A program made the translations under genes and the position numbers. DNA of 64,000 nt from Oerskovia douganii (GTDB lineage: Bacteria > Actinomycetota > Actinomycetes > Actinomycetales > Cellulomonadaceae). A model generated the notes under the pieces. It was not told where the DNA came from and did no database searches. It saw nothing but the letters and a program-made list of their open reading frames with translations. Below, one piece after another: positions 45,147-54,272 of the stretch (its first letter is position 1; each line of letters opens with the position of its first letter). Location of the stretch: the NCBI RefSeq assembly GCF_015142735.1, contig NZ_JACSPN010000003.1:171900-235899 (forward strand), given 5' to 3'.

Positions 45147-45218
45147 GAGGGTGCCGAACCCGAGGTTGGTCAGGCTGCTGGCTCCAGCAGCCTGACCGAC
45201 CTCGGGTTCGGCACCCTC
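45147..45218. repeat. Dispersed hairpin repeat, copy 3 (between convergent genes)
   Basis: Stem of about 34 bp with one mismatch, from GAGGGTGCCGAACCCGAGG to its complement, loop GCTC. It shares GAACCCGAGGTTGGTCAGGC with copy 2 and is a likely bidirectional terminator for the amylopullulanase and aldo/keto reductase genes. Confidence 0.9.
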
Positions 45219-45219
45219 G

Positions 45220-46203
45220 TCAGACCGCGTCGAGCCGCGCCCGCACCTCCGCGTCGAGGTCGAGGTCCGCGGCGCCGAGCAGCTCGTCGAGCTGTGCGAC
45301 CGTGCTGGGCCCGATCACGGGGATCACCGGCACCGGACCGCCGAGCAGCCACGCGAGCGCGACCTGGTTCGGCGTCGCGCCGACCTGCCGCGCGACGTCG
45401 TGCAGCACACGCCGACGCTCGAGCGACGTCGGGTGCCCGTAGCCCTCCCACAGCTCCTTGTCGTCGCGCACCATGGCCCCCTGCAGGAGCGGTGAGTAGG
45501 CCGTGACCGCGAGCGGCGGGCGCTCGTCGCTCCCCGTCGAGCGTGCGTAGTCGAGCAGCTCGGGCGAGGCCCAGTTGTGCCGGTCGGGGTCGGGGGTCGG
45601 GTAGAGGTAGCTGAGCTGCTCCTGGACCAGTCCGTAGGGTGCGACACCCTGGCGCAAGGCCTCCTCGCGGGCCTCGACCACGCGCCACAGCGCGACGTTC
45701 GAGATCCCCGAGATGCCGACGACGCCCTCTGCCTGGAGCTTGCCGAACGCGCCGACGGTCTCCGCGAGCGGGGTGTCCAGGTCGTCGACGTGCCCGTAGA
45801 GGACGTCGAGCCGGTCGACGCCCAGGTGGCGCAGGCTCTCGTACGCCTCCCGCGCGACGGTCTCGGCCGCCAGGCCCTGGAAGTTGGTCGGGGGAGTGTT
45901 GGACAGCGGCAGCGCGGGATCCTTCTTGGCCGCGCCGAGCTTGGTCGCGATGCGGACCTGGCCCCGCGCCCCGCGGCTCGTGAGCCAGCGGCTGATCAGG
46001 TCCTCGCTGTCGCGCCCCTGCCCGCCTGCCCAGTAGCTGTAGTTGTTGGCCGTGTCGAGGAACGTCCCTCCGGCCTCGACGTAGCGGTCGAGGATCGCGA
46101 ACGAGGTCTCCTCGTCCGTCAGGGTGCCCATGTTCATGGTGCCGAGGCACAGCGTGCTGACGTCGAACGACGTCCGGCCGTCGCCGAGGGTGCGGTAGCG
46201 CAT
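45220..46203 (-). CDS. Aldo/keto reductase
   Basis: The 327-residue (alpha/beta)8 barrel enzyme has the AKR pattern: MRYRTLGDGRTSFDVSTLCLGTMNMG, the D..Y of FLDTANNYSY, Lys in ATKLGA, and the His in LYGHVDD, which together form the catalytic tetrad. NAD(P)H-linked reduction of an aldehyde or ketone is certain; the substrate is not. The ATG at 46203 has AGGAG. It is divergent from a MocR-type PLP regulator, and some such pairs concern pyridoxal metabolism, so a pyridoxal reductase role is possible but weak. Confidence 0.9.
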   Translation of the reverse strand: MRYRTLGDGRTSFDVSTLCLGTMNMGTLTDEETSFAILDRYVEAGGTFLDTANNYSYWAGGQGRDSEDLISRWLTSRGARGQVRIATKLGAAKKDPALPLSNTPPTNFQGLAAETVAREAYESLRHLGVDRLDVLYGHVDDLDTPLAETVGAFGKLQAEGVVGISGISNVALWRVVEAREEALRQGVAPYGLVQEQLSYLYPTPDPDRHNWASPELLDYARSTGSDERPPLAVTAYSPLLQGAMVRDDKELWEGYGHPTSLERRRVLHDVARQVGATPNQVALAWLLGGPVPVIPVIGPSTVAQLDELLGAADLDLDAEVRARLDAV

Positions 46204-46269
46204 GGTGGTCTCCTGCGAAGAGTGCGACTGGTTGACGTCCTCCACGCTAGAAGGCGAGCGGCCTGGGTG

Positions 46270-46305
46270 TACGGTCCATTGACATGGTAGTCGACCAGAC
46301 CAATT
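46270..46305 (+). promoter_or_regulatory. MocR-gene promoter with direct repeats
   Basis: TACGGT (46270-46275) lies 8 nt before the MocR ATG. GGTCCATT (46273-46280) and GACCAATT (46298-46305) are partly matching direct repeats (5 of 8), centres 25 bp apart, of the sort bound by MocR dimers. The site overlaps the start codon, as expected for autoregulation. Confidence 0.5.
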
Positions 46306-47894
46306 CGCCCCGCCGCGGGACGAGCGCGCCCCGTCCGCCTCGTTCGTCCGGCCCGGACCGCCCCGGCCCGACGACGGCGCTCGCCTGGGAGACGATCCTC
46401 GACCTGGGCGAGGGGCCCGGGCCGCTCCATGCCCGGCTCGGGGACGCGGTGCGGGCAGCCGTCCACGCGGGAAGAGTCCCGCCCGGCGCCGCCCTGCCGC
46501 CGAGCCGCGTGCTCGCCGAGACCCTGGGGACCTCGCGCTGGGTCGTGACCGAGGCCTACGGCCAGCTCGTCGCCGAGGGGTTCCTCGAGTCACGGACGGG
46601 GTCCGGGACCCGGGTGGCGCCCACGGCCCGGGTCGACGTGCGGACCGATCACACCCCGCGGCAGGGTGACGGACCGCGTCCCCTCGCCGGTGCCACCGTC
46701 GGCCCGGGCGAGCGGACCGAAGCCCCGGTGACGGGTGCGGGGACCCGCGCGACGCCGTCGGGCCGGGGGAGCGGTGCCCGGGCGCCGTACGACCTGGGGC
46801 CCGGCGTGCCCGACCTGCGGCACGTGCCGCGCACCGCCTGGGTCCGTGCGCTGCGCGAGGCCCTCGCCGAGGCTCCCGATGCCGACCTCGCCGCCCCCGA
46901 CCGAGCCGGCCATCCCGCGACGCGGGTGGCGCTCGCGGCCTACCTCGCCCGGGCCCGGCACGTGCGTGCGGGCGCGGGCGACGTCGTCGTGACCCACGGC
47001 GCCGACGACGCGATGCGGCGGATCGCCGGCGCGCTGCACCGGGCCGGGCACCGGGCGCTCCTCGTCGAGGACCCGAGCTGGTCGCGCCTGCGCGAGACGT
47101 CCGCGGCCGCCGGGCTCACGCCCGTGCCCGTGCCGGTCGACGAGGACGGGATCGACCTCGACGCGCTCCTCGCGGCGTCGCGCCGAACGGGGGCGCGCGC
47201 CGTGCTCGTGACGCCCGCCCACCAGTTCCCCACAGGTGCCGCCCTGTCGCCGGGGCGCCGGGAGGCCCTCGTGCGCTGGGCGCGTGACGTCGACGGCGTG
47301 GTCGTCGAGGACGACTACGACGCCGAGTTCCGTTACGACCGCCGCCCCGTGGCCGCGATGCAGGGGCTCGCGCCCGACCGCGTCATGCTCCTGGGGTCGC
47401 TCAGCAAGACGATGTCCCCCGCGTTCGGGCTCGGGTGGGCGGTGCTGCCGCCGGGGTGGCGGGACCAGGTCGTCGACCGGGGCGGCGCCGGGCCGTCGAC
47501 GATCGACCAGCTCGCGCTCACCCGGTTCCTGGTCTCGGGCGCGTACGAGCGGCACCTGCGCGCTGCGCGCGGGCGGTTCCGCCACCGCCGCGAGGCGCTC
47601 GTGGCCGCGCTCGGGTCCGCGCTGCCGGGGGCGGGCGTCACGGGGATCGCCGCGGGCATGCACGCCGTGGTCACGCTGCCGCCCGGCGTCGTCGCCGCGG
47701 ACGTGGTGCGGGAGGCGGCGCTGCGCGAGGTGAACGTCGCGGCGATCGAGCGGTACCGGGCGACGGCCGCGCCGACGTGGGAGGACGGGCACGACCGGCT
47801 CGTCGTCGGGTACGGCAACCTCGCGGACGCGCGCGTCGAGCAGGCGGTGGCCCGGCTCGCGGCCGCGGTGCGGGCCGCAGGGCGGGGTCGTTAG
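46284..47894 (+). CDS. MocR/PdxR-type transcriptional regulator (GntR HTH plus aminotransferase fold)
   Basis: The 536-residue regulator has a GntR winged helix (about 35-110: LHARLGDAVRAAVHAGRVPPGAALPPSRVLAETLGTSRWVVTEAYGQLVAEGFLESRTGSGT). An aminotransferase class-I-like domain follows: VEDPSW, VTPAHQFPTG, VEDDYDAEFRYDR and LGSLSKTMSPAFGLGWAVLPP, with the PLP Lys in SKT. Such proteins sense PLP or amino-acid ligands and often control pyridoxal or GABA genes. The divergent aldo/keto reductase is a likely target. Confidence 0.92.
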   Translation: MVVDQTNSPRRGTSAPRPPRSSGPDRPGPTTALAWETILDLGEGPGPLHARLGDAVRAAVHAGRVPPGAALPPSRVLAETLGTSRWVVTEAYGQLVAEGFLESRTGSGTRVAPTARVDVRTDHTPRQGDGPRPLAGATVGPGERTEAPVTGAGTRATPSGRGSGARAPYDLGPGVPDLRHVPRTAWVRALREALAEAPDADLAAPDRAGHPATRVALAAYLARARHVRAGAGDVVVTHGADDAMRRIAGALHRAGHRALLVEDPSWSRLRETSAAAGLTPVPVPVDEDGIDLDALLAASRRTGARAVLVTPAHQFPTGAALSPGRREALVRWARDVDGVVVEDDYDAEFRYDRRPVAAMQGLAPDRVMLLGSLSKTMSPAFGLGWAVLPPGWRDQVVDRGGAGPSTIDQLALTRFLVSGAYERHLRAARGRFRHRREALVAALGSALPGAGVTGIAAGMHAVVTLPPGVVAADVVREAALREVNVAAIERYRATAAPTWEDGHDRLVVGYGNLADARVEQAVARLAAAVRAAGRGR

Positions 47895-47944
47895 GCGCCG
47901 AGCGCGGCAGCGGCACGCCGGCTCGCGCGGCGCCTGCACCGAGC

Positions 47945-47991
47945 GTGCAGCCCAGGTCGTCGAACCAGGCTCAGGACAGCACGGGCTGCAC
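47945..47991. terminator. Hairpin between convergent MocR and purU
   Basis: GTGCAGCCC (47945-47953) pairs with GGGCTGCAC (47983-47991) around a 29-nt loop. It may terminate both genes. Confidence 0.6.
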
Positions 47992-48017
47992 TCTCGACGC
48001 GCGTCGGCGGGGCGGGG

Positions 48018-48917
<900 letters not shown>

Positions 48918-49055
48918 GGTCCCAGGGTAGCCCGGGCCCGCGCCTGGTCCCGGACCCGTCCAGGGAGCGGGGCCGGGGACGGGCCCCGTGAGACGGCCAC
49001 GGTTCCACCCACGGACGTGCACGTCGGCACCGCCCGTTTCTGACACGATGGGACC

Positions 49056-49574
49056 ATGACCGACACGCCGATGACCATGGACCTCGTCACGGAGGAGCAC
49101 GCGGGCGAGCTCCTCACGCTCCGCCGGGCAGCGTTCGTCACCGAGGCGCAGCTCTACGGGGACCCCAACATCCCGCCGCTGACGCAGACGCTCGCCGAGC
49201 TCAAGGCCGACCTGGCGACCAAGGGCGTCATCACGCTGGGGGCGTGGCAGGGTCCGCGCCTGGTCGGGTCGGTGCGCGTCGAGCTCGAGGGCGGCAAGGC
49301 CACGCTCGGCCGGCTCGCGGTGGCCCCGGACCTGCAGGGGCGCGGGATCGGCACGCAGATGCTGTTCGCGGTGCTCCCGCACCTGCCGGAGGAGACCACG
49401 GAGATCTGGGTCTTCACGGGCAAGGACTCCAAGCAGAACCTCGAGCTGTACACGCGTCACGGCTACGAGGAGCAGTACGACAAGGCCGCGGGCGACCTCA
49501 CGTACACCTACCTGCGCCGCATCCTGGGCGAGGCCGAGGCACGCAACGCGAGCGACGCCGTCGGGCAGGACTGA
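49056..49574 (+). CDS. GNAT-family N-acetyltransferase
   Basis: The 172-residue protein has the acetyl-CoA motif LAVAPDLQGRGIGTQMLFAVLP and a final YTRHGYEEQYDKAAGD segment. The acceptor is unknown. The ATG lies 6 nt after a CACGAT -10-like box, so it is possibly leaderless. It ends at a strong hairpin shared with the convergent GH16 operon. Confidence 0.87.
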   Translation: MTDTPMTMDLVTEEHAGELLTLRRAAFVTEAQLYGDPNIPPLTQTLAELKADLATKGVITLGAWQGPRLVGSVRVELEGGKATLGRLAVAPDLQGRGIGTQMLFAVLPHLPEETTEIWVFTGKDSKQNLELYTRHGYEEQYDKAAGDLTYTYLRRILGEAEARNASDAVGQD

Positions 49575-49586
49575 GACCCCACGCGT

Positions 49587-49620
49587 GCGAGGCGCGTCCC
49601 CCTCGGGGGGCACGCCTCGC
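49587..49620. terminator. Terminator between the GNAT gene and the polysaccharide operon
   Basis: GCGAGGCG (49587-49594) pairs with CGCCTCGC (49613-49620), with inner GTCCCC/GGGGGC pairing, around a CTC loop. It is a likely bidirectional terminator. Confidence 0.8.
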
Positions 49621-49686
49621 TGCGTCCCCACGGCCCGACGGCGCAGCGCGCCCCCGTGGGCAGGCGTCGCGCGGGTGCCACGAGGC

Positions 49687-50613
49687 TCAGGGCGTCCCGC
49701 CCGCCTCCCACGCGTACGCCCGGACGTGGTCGACGACCATGCGCGCGGGCAGCGGGGTGCTCTCGTCGGGCGGGCCGGGCCAGTCACCGCCGACGGCGAG
49801 GTTGAGGAGCAGGAAGAACGGGTCGTCGAACACCCAGGGATCGCCGCTCGTGTCGTCGGGGGTCCGGCGTGAGTACTCGACGCCGTCGACGTACCAGGTG
49901 ATCGCTCCCGGGGCCCAGTCGACCGTGAAGGTGTGGAAGCCGTCCGCGAACCGCTCGCCGTCGGGGAGCGTGGTCGACGCGTGGATCGCGTCCGCGCCCG
50001 AGTACCCGGGACCGTGCAGGCTGCCCCACACGGTGCCCGGCTCCTTGCCCACGTTCTCCATGACGTCGATCTCGCCGCTCGCGGGCCACGGCTCGGACCC
50101 GAAGATGTCCTGCCCCAGCATCCAGAACGCGGGCCACGTCCCCTGCCCTCCCGGGATCCTGAGGCGCGCCTCGAAGCGGCCGTGCTGCTGGGCGAAGCGG
50201 TCCGCCGTGATGAGCCGGGCAGACGTGTACTCGCAGCGCCCGTAGTGGCACCGGTAGTCGGCGGGGTTCTCCCGGCGGGCCGTGATGACGAGGTGGCCCT
50301 CGCCGTCGGTCGAGGCGTTGCTCGGGCTGTCGGTGTAGTACTGCAGCTCGCCGTTGCCCCACCCGCTGCCGCCCGTCTCGAGGCGCCAGCGGGCGGGGTC
50401 CGGCGGGGCGCCGGCCGCACCGTCGAACTCGTCGGACCAGGTCAGGGGCCCCGGCGGTGGCCCCATGACGGGCGCCGCCGACACGGAGTCCGAGCCCGAC
50501 GGCCGGACGGCGGTCGCCACCAGGGCGCACAGGCCCGCGACGACGACCGCGGCGACGAGCAGGAGGGCGCGGTGCGGTGCCCGGGGCGAGGCTGGGTGCA
50601 GGGTCGCTCGCAC
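49687..50613 (-). CDS. Secreted GH16 beta-glucanase (endo-1,3-type)
   Basis: The 308-residue protein has an N-terminal membrane anchor or signal (ALLLVAAVVVAGLCALVATAV). A GH16 domain follows: WSDEFDGAAG, RWRLETGGSGWGNGELQYY, the catalytic GEIDVMENVG (nucleophile and acid/base Glu), and FHTFTVDWAPGAITWYVDGV. GH16 enzymes cut beta-1,3 or mixed beta-1,3-1,4 glucans. GTG at 50613 follows GAGGAG. It is the last gene of the GT2 operon, 1 bp after the GH26 stop. Confidence 0.9.
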   Translation of the reverse strand: MRATLHPASPRAPHRALLLVAAVVVAGLCALVATAVRPSGSDSVSAAPVMGPPPGPLTWSDEFDGAAGAPPDPARWRLETGGSGWGNGELQYYTDSPSNASTDGEGHLVITARRENPADYRCHYGRCEYTSARLITADRFAQQHGRFEARLRIPGGQGTWPAFWMLGQDIFGSEPWPASGEIDVMENVGKEPGTVWGSLHGPGYSGADAIHASTTLPDGERFADGFHTFTVDWAPGAITWYVDGVEYSRRTPDDTSGDPWVFDDPFFLLLNLAVGGDWPGPPDESTPLPARMVVDHVRAYAWEAGGTP

Positions 50614-50614
50614 G

Positions 50615-51835
50615 TCACTCCTCGCAGGTCGAGACGTCCTCGGCGTAGCGCAGCCACGACGGGAGGTCGGCGACGAACGCGTCCCGCACGTCCGGCGCCC
50701 CCGCGGCCCGCCAGTCGACGCCGTCGTCGATCTCGATCTCGTACTTGTCCCACTCGAACCAGTTGACCATCTTGAGCTGCGGGAACCGTTCGTGGGTCTC
50801 GGACGAGAACACCTGGCGCCACCAGGCCCGCTTGATGTCGAGCTCGGCGGCACCGCCTCGCGAGGGCGTGTAGATCGCGGCGGTCTCCGGGACGGCCACC
50901 GGGTGGTCGTGCTCGACGCCGTACACCGTGTAGAAGTCCGGCACCGCCGCGTCGTCCCCGGCCGTGCCCACGTACGTGCCCGTGAGCATCGCGAGGAACT
51001 TGCCGTCCTCGGGGACCTCGTTGTTGCCCCACGGGCGCTGGTTGCCCCAGTGGTACAGCGAGACCCCGACCCAGTCCACGGCGTCGTCCCCGGGGAAGTA
51101 CGGGAGATAGCTGTCGTCCGACATGGTGACCGTCCCGTCGCCGTCGGTGTCGAGCGCCGCGTAGTCGGCGGACCCGGCGAGCGCCGCGAACTGCCCGCCC
51201 GTGAACGGGTACCCGCCGCCGTAGTTGGGCGCCCACATCATGGCCGTGCCCGGCGCCTCGGCGTGGACCGCGGCCGCGACCCGACGGAACGTCTCGACGT
51301 ACGCCGTCGGCTGCTGGCCCCACGCGTACCACGACCCGTTCATCTCGTGCGCGAACCGCAGCACGACCGCGACGCCCTGCTCGTTGACGTCCCGCAGGTC
51401 GTCGGCGAGCGTCGCGATCACGTCGTCGCTCATGGCCGCGAGCCCCGCGTGCGGCTCGAGGGTCAGGAGCAGTACACCCCCGTTGGCCTTCATCTGGGTG
51501 ACCGCGCTGACCGTGTGCTCCCAGGTCGCCCGGTCGTAGGGGACGTCGGAGAACTGCACCGCGACCGCCGGGGCGTGCCCCAGGTTCGTCCGGTGCTCCT
51601 CGAGGGTCTCGGCCGCCCAGTCGAGGTTGACGCCCAGCAGCGTGCCGTCGTCGGGCACGACCCCGGCCGCGTCCGCCGTGCAGGCCTCCGCCACGGACGC
51701 GTCCGGCGAGGCGCTCGGCCCGGCCACCGCGAACCCCGCACCGACCGCCCCGACGCCCAGCAGCATGACCACGACGGGGGTCACGACGCCGGGGCGCCGG
51801 CGCCGCCCGCCGGAGCCGGGCAGGTAGAACGTCAT
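50615..51835 (-). CDS. GH26 glycoside hydrolase, membrane-anchored or secreted
   Basis: The 406-residue protein has an Arg-rich start and one helix (about 18-42), then a GH26 catalytic domain: VAVQFSDVPYDRATW, RFAHEMNGSWYAWG (acid/base Glu) and HPVAVPETAAIYTP (nucleophile Glu candidate). GH26 enzymes act on beta-mannans and also on some beta-1,3/1,4-linked glucans, so the polymer cannot be named. ATG at 51835 overlaps the STAS stop by one base (TGATG), so translation is coupled. Confidence 0.87.
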   Translation of the reverse strand: MTFYLPGSGGRRRRPGVVTPVVVMLLGVGAVGAGFAVAGPSASPDASVAEACTADAAGVVPDDGTLLGVNLDWAAETLEEHRTNLGHAPAVAVQFSDVPYDRATWEHTVSAVTQMKANGGVLLLTLEPHAGLAAMSDDVIATLADDLRDVNEQGVAVVLRFAHEMNGSWYAWGQQPTAYVETFRRVAAAVHAEAPGTAMMWAPNYGGGYPFTGGQFAALAGSADYAALDTDGDGTVTMSDDSYLPYFPGDDAVDWVGVSLYHWGNQRPWGNNEVPEDGKFLAMLTGTYVGTAGDDAAVPDFYTVYGVEHDHPVAVPETAAIYTPSRGGAAELDIKRAWWRQVFSSETHERFPQLKMVNWFEWDKYEIEIDDGVDWRAAGAPDVRDAFVADLPSWLRYAEDVSTCEE

Positions 51836-52203
51836 CAGGAGGCCCGGGGCGCGAGGAGACCGCGCGCCTCGTCGTGGCCGCCGTAGATACGCGTCACCGC
51901 GTCGAGGCCCAGCATCGTGAAGGCGTGCTGCAGAGCCGCCGAGGCGCCGTGGAGGCGCAGGTCGCCCCCGCGTGAGCGGGCCACGCGCAGCAGGTCCAGC
52001 AGGCCCGCGACGCCCGACGGCGACACGCCGTCGACCCCCGAGACGTCGAGCAGGACGAGGACCGGGCCGTCGGCCACGGCCGAGGCGACCGGTGCGCGCA
52101 GGGACAGGACCGCGGCGGCGTCGAGCCGCCCGCCGGACGGGAGATCGACGTTCGTGACGGGGTGGGTCAGGGTGAGGTCGGGTGCGCTGACGAACGAGGC
52201 CAT
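51835..52203 (-). CDS. Stand-alone STAS-domain protein
   Basis: The 122-residue protein folds as an anti-sigma-antagonist-like STAS domain (VLVLLDVSGVDGVSPSGVAGLLDLLRVARSRGGDLRLHGASAALQHAFTMLGLDAVTRIYG). The SPSG segment keeps the Ser that is phosphorylated in SpoIIAA-like proteins. Placed between a glycosyltransferase and two hydrolases, it may regulate the synthase or connect to a partner-switching system; no anti-sigma factor gene is adjacent. It overlaps the GT2 gene by 37 bp. Confidence 0.82.
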   Translation of the reverse strand: MASFVSAPDLTLTHPVTNVDLPSGGRLDAAAVLSLRAPVASAVADGPVLVLLDVSGVDGVSPSGVAGLLDLLRVARSRGGDLRLHGASAALQHAFTMLGLDAVTRIYGGHDEARGLLAPRAS

Positions 52204-54272
52204 GGGGAGCTCCTGGGGACGTTGCGGACGGTGAGGTCGAGCGAGAGAGGCGTCGGGTCGAGGAGAGCCGCGCGGTCGTCGCCCGCCGCAGCACCGACGG
52301 CGACGCCGTCAGGACGGTCGAGCGCGTCGCCCACGGCCTGGGCAGCGAGGAGCGCGACGGACGGGGGAACCGGGTCCACGACGGCACCGGGACCCGTGTA
52401 CCGCGCTGCACGCAGCGCGGCGGACAGGAGGGCCAGGTCGACCGCGACCCAGCCCAGGGTCAGGAACGTCGCCGGCGCCGAGGCCTCGCTCGCGACCATG
52501 CGGGCCACCCCGACCGCCGAGGCCACGAGCAGGACCACGGTCACGACGACCTGCGGCAGCACGTGCCGGAAGCCCGTGCCCGTCGCCTGCTTGGTCTTCG
52601 ACGTGACCGAGAAGGCGACGTGCCGACCGAGGAACACCGCGGACGCCCCGGACAGCGTCGCCGCGATCCACGTGGGGAACAGCGCGAAGGACATCTGCTG
52701 CCCGCGCCACAACCCCCGGCTGCCCCGGCCCGAGACCTGGAACAGGAGCTGGCACGCGACGAAGAACGGGAGGAAGTGCAGGAAGAACAGGGTGGGGTCG
52801 GCGTGCAGCGGGAAGACGCCCGCCGTCAGGAAGAGCACCGGCGCGGCCAGGTACACCAGCGCCGTGAACCCGCTCAGGTAGCTCGTCATGGTGCCCAGGT
52901 ACATGAGCCGCTGGGCCAGCGAGAGCCCCCGGACCAGCAGCGGGTTGTCCCGGAAGAACACCTGCATGGAGCCCGTCGCCCAGCGCAGCCGCTGCGACAG
53001 CGCCGTCCCGACGTCCTCGGGAGCCAGCCCCCGGACCAGCACCTCGTGGTGGTAGACGCTCGTCCACCCCATCGCGTGCAGGTGCATCGCGGTCGCCATG
53101 TCCTCGGTGATGGTGGTCGTGTCGAGCGGGTTGATCGTCAGCGCCTGGTCCGTGCGGGCCACGTCGACCAGCTCGAGGACCCCGTCGAGCTCGCGCAGCA
53201 GGTCGCCCGCGACGTCCTCGGGCAGGGGCTGGGGGACCGGTGCCGACGTCGACCGGCCCGGGGCGCTCCCGGCCGGCGCCCCCGGAGCCCGCGAGGTACG
53301 TGCCGGGGCGAGGGCCGCCGCGAAGGCCGACCGGAGCTCCGCGGTGATCTCGGCGAGCACGTCGCCCCGCCGGAACTGGCCCTCGGCCCGGCGCACCGCG
53401 GCCAGCGCCTGCTCGGCCACCGGCATGGCAGCGGGCTCGCGCACCGCGAGCTGGCTCAGGAGGTCCTGGAGCCGCGACCGACCCGCCCGCAGCGCGGCGC
53501 GCATCGACCCGCGCGCGTCCCGGGAGAACCGGGTCAGCCCCAGCGCCATGAGCGCCTCCCGGCGCAGCACCGCGTTCGAACCGCAGAAGAACGCGGCCCC
53601 CCACCCGTCCTTGCCCTGCTGGATCGGGCCGTAGAACAGCTCGGCCTGCGTGCCCAGCGGGTCGTTCGGCGGCACGTTCCAGAAGTGCTGCGGCGTCTGG
53701 ACGAACGCGACCTCCTCGTCCTCGAAGTACCCCAGGACCCGGTCGAGGAACCGCGGCTCGGGCACCTGGTCGGCGTCGAGGATCGCCACGAGGTCACCGC
53801 TCGTGCGGAACAGCGCGTTGTTGACGTTGCCCGCCTTGGCGAACCGCGGTCGCCCCTCCCACTCGGGACCGCGCGTGACGTACCCGACGCCCACCCGGGA
53901 CGCCGCGACCTCGAGCTCCGTCCGGTTGCCGTCGTCGAGGATCCACGTCGCGTGCGGGTAGGTCATGTCGCGCGCCGCGATCGCGGTCCGCAGCACCAGG
54001 TCCACGGGCTCGTCGTACGTCGTGACGAACACGTCGACGCTCAGGCCCTCGGGCGCCGGGGGAGCGGGCGCACGACGCCTCGCGTTCCACATGGTCAGGG
54101 CGTACAGCACGGTCTCGCCCAGGCTGTACGTCTCGGCCAGGACCAGGGGGACCGCGACCCACCACGCGTCCCACGCCACCGTGCCCGTCCACCGCCACCC
54201 GATGTAGACGAGGCCGAAGGCCACCGCGACCACGGCCAGGACCCGGACCGCGGCCAGTCTGCTGCTACCCAT
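52167..54272 (-). CDS. Cellulose-synthase-like GT2 membrane glycosyltransferase
   Basis: The 701-residue processive GT2 begins with two helices, then the catalytic domain: TTYDEP (Asp near 87), DADQ (166-168), TEDMATA (near 389-391) and QRLRWATGSMQ (427-431), the Q-x-x-R-W motif of cellulose and curdlan synthases. Several C-terminal helices follow, and there is a polar tail. Between GSNAVLRREAL (near 240) and TED there are about 150 residues where BcsA-type enzymes have roughly 25, so an insert of about 125 residues interrupts the domain. It makes an extracellular beta-glucan or similar polymer; which one is not known. ATG at 54272. Confidence 0.88.
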   Translation of the reverse strand: MGSSRLAAVRVLAVVAVAFGLVYIGWRWTGTVAWDAWWVAVPLVLAETYSLGETVLYALTMWNARRRAPAPPAPEGLSVDVFVTTYDEPVDLVLRTAIAARDMTYPHATWILDDGNRTELEVAASRVGVGYVTRGPEWEGRPRFAKAGNVNNALFRTSGDLVAILDADQVPEPRFLDRVLGYFEDEEVAFVQTPQHFWNVPPNDPLGTQAELFYGPIQQGKDGWGAAFFCGSNAVLRREALMALGLTRFSRDARGSMRAALRAGRSRLQDLLSQLAVREPAAMPVAEQALAAVRRAEGQFRRGDVLAEITAELRSAFAAALAPARTSRAPGAPAGSAPGRSTSAPVPQPLPEDVAGDLLRELDGVLELVDVARTDQALTINPLDTTTITEDMATAMHLHAMGWTSVYHHEVLVRGLAPEDVGTALSQRLRWATGSMQVFFRDNPLLVRGLSLAQRLMYLGTMTSYLSGFTALVYLAAPVLFLTAGVFPLHADPTLFFLHFLPFFVACQLLFQVSGRGSRGLWRGQQMSFALFPTWIAATLSGASAVFLGRHVAFSVTSKTKQATGTGFRHVLPQVVVTVVLLVASAVGVARMVASEASAPATFLTLGWVAVDLALLSAALRAARYTGPGAVVDPVPPSVALLAAQAVGDALDRPDGVAVGAAAGDDRAALLDPTPLSLDLTVRNVPRSSPWPRSSAHPTSP

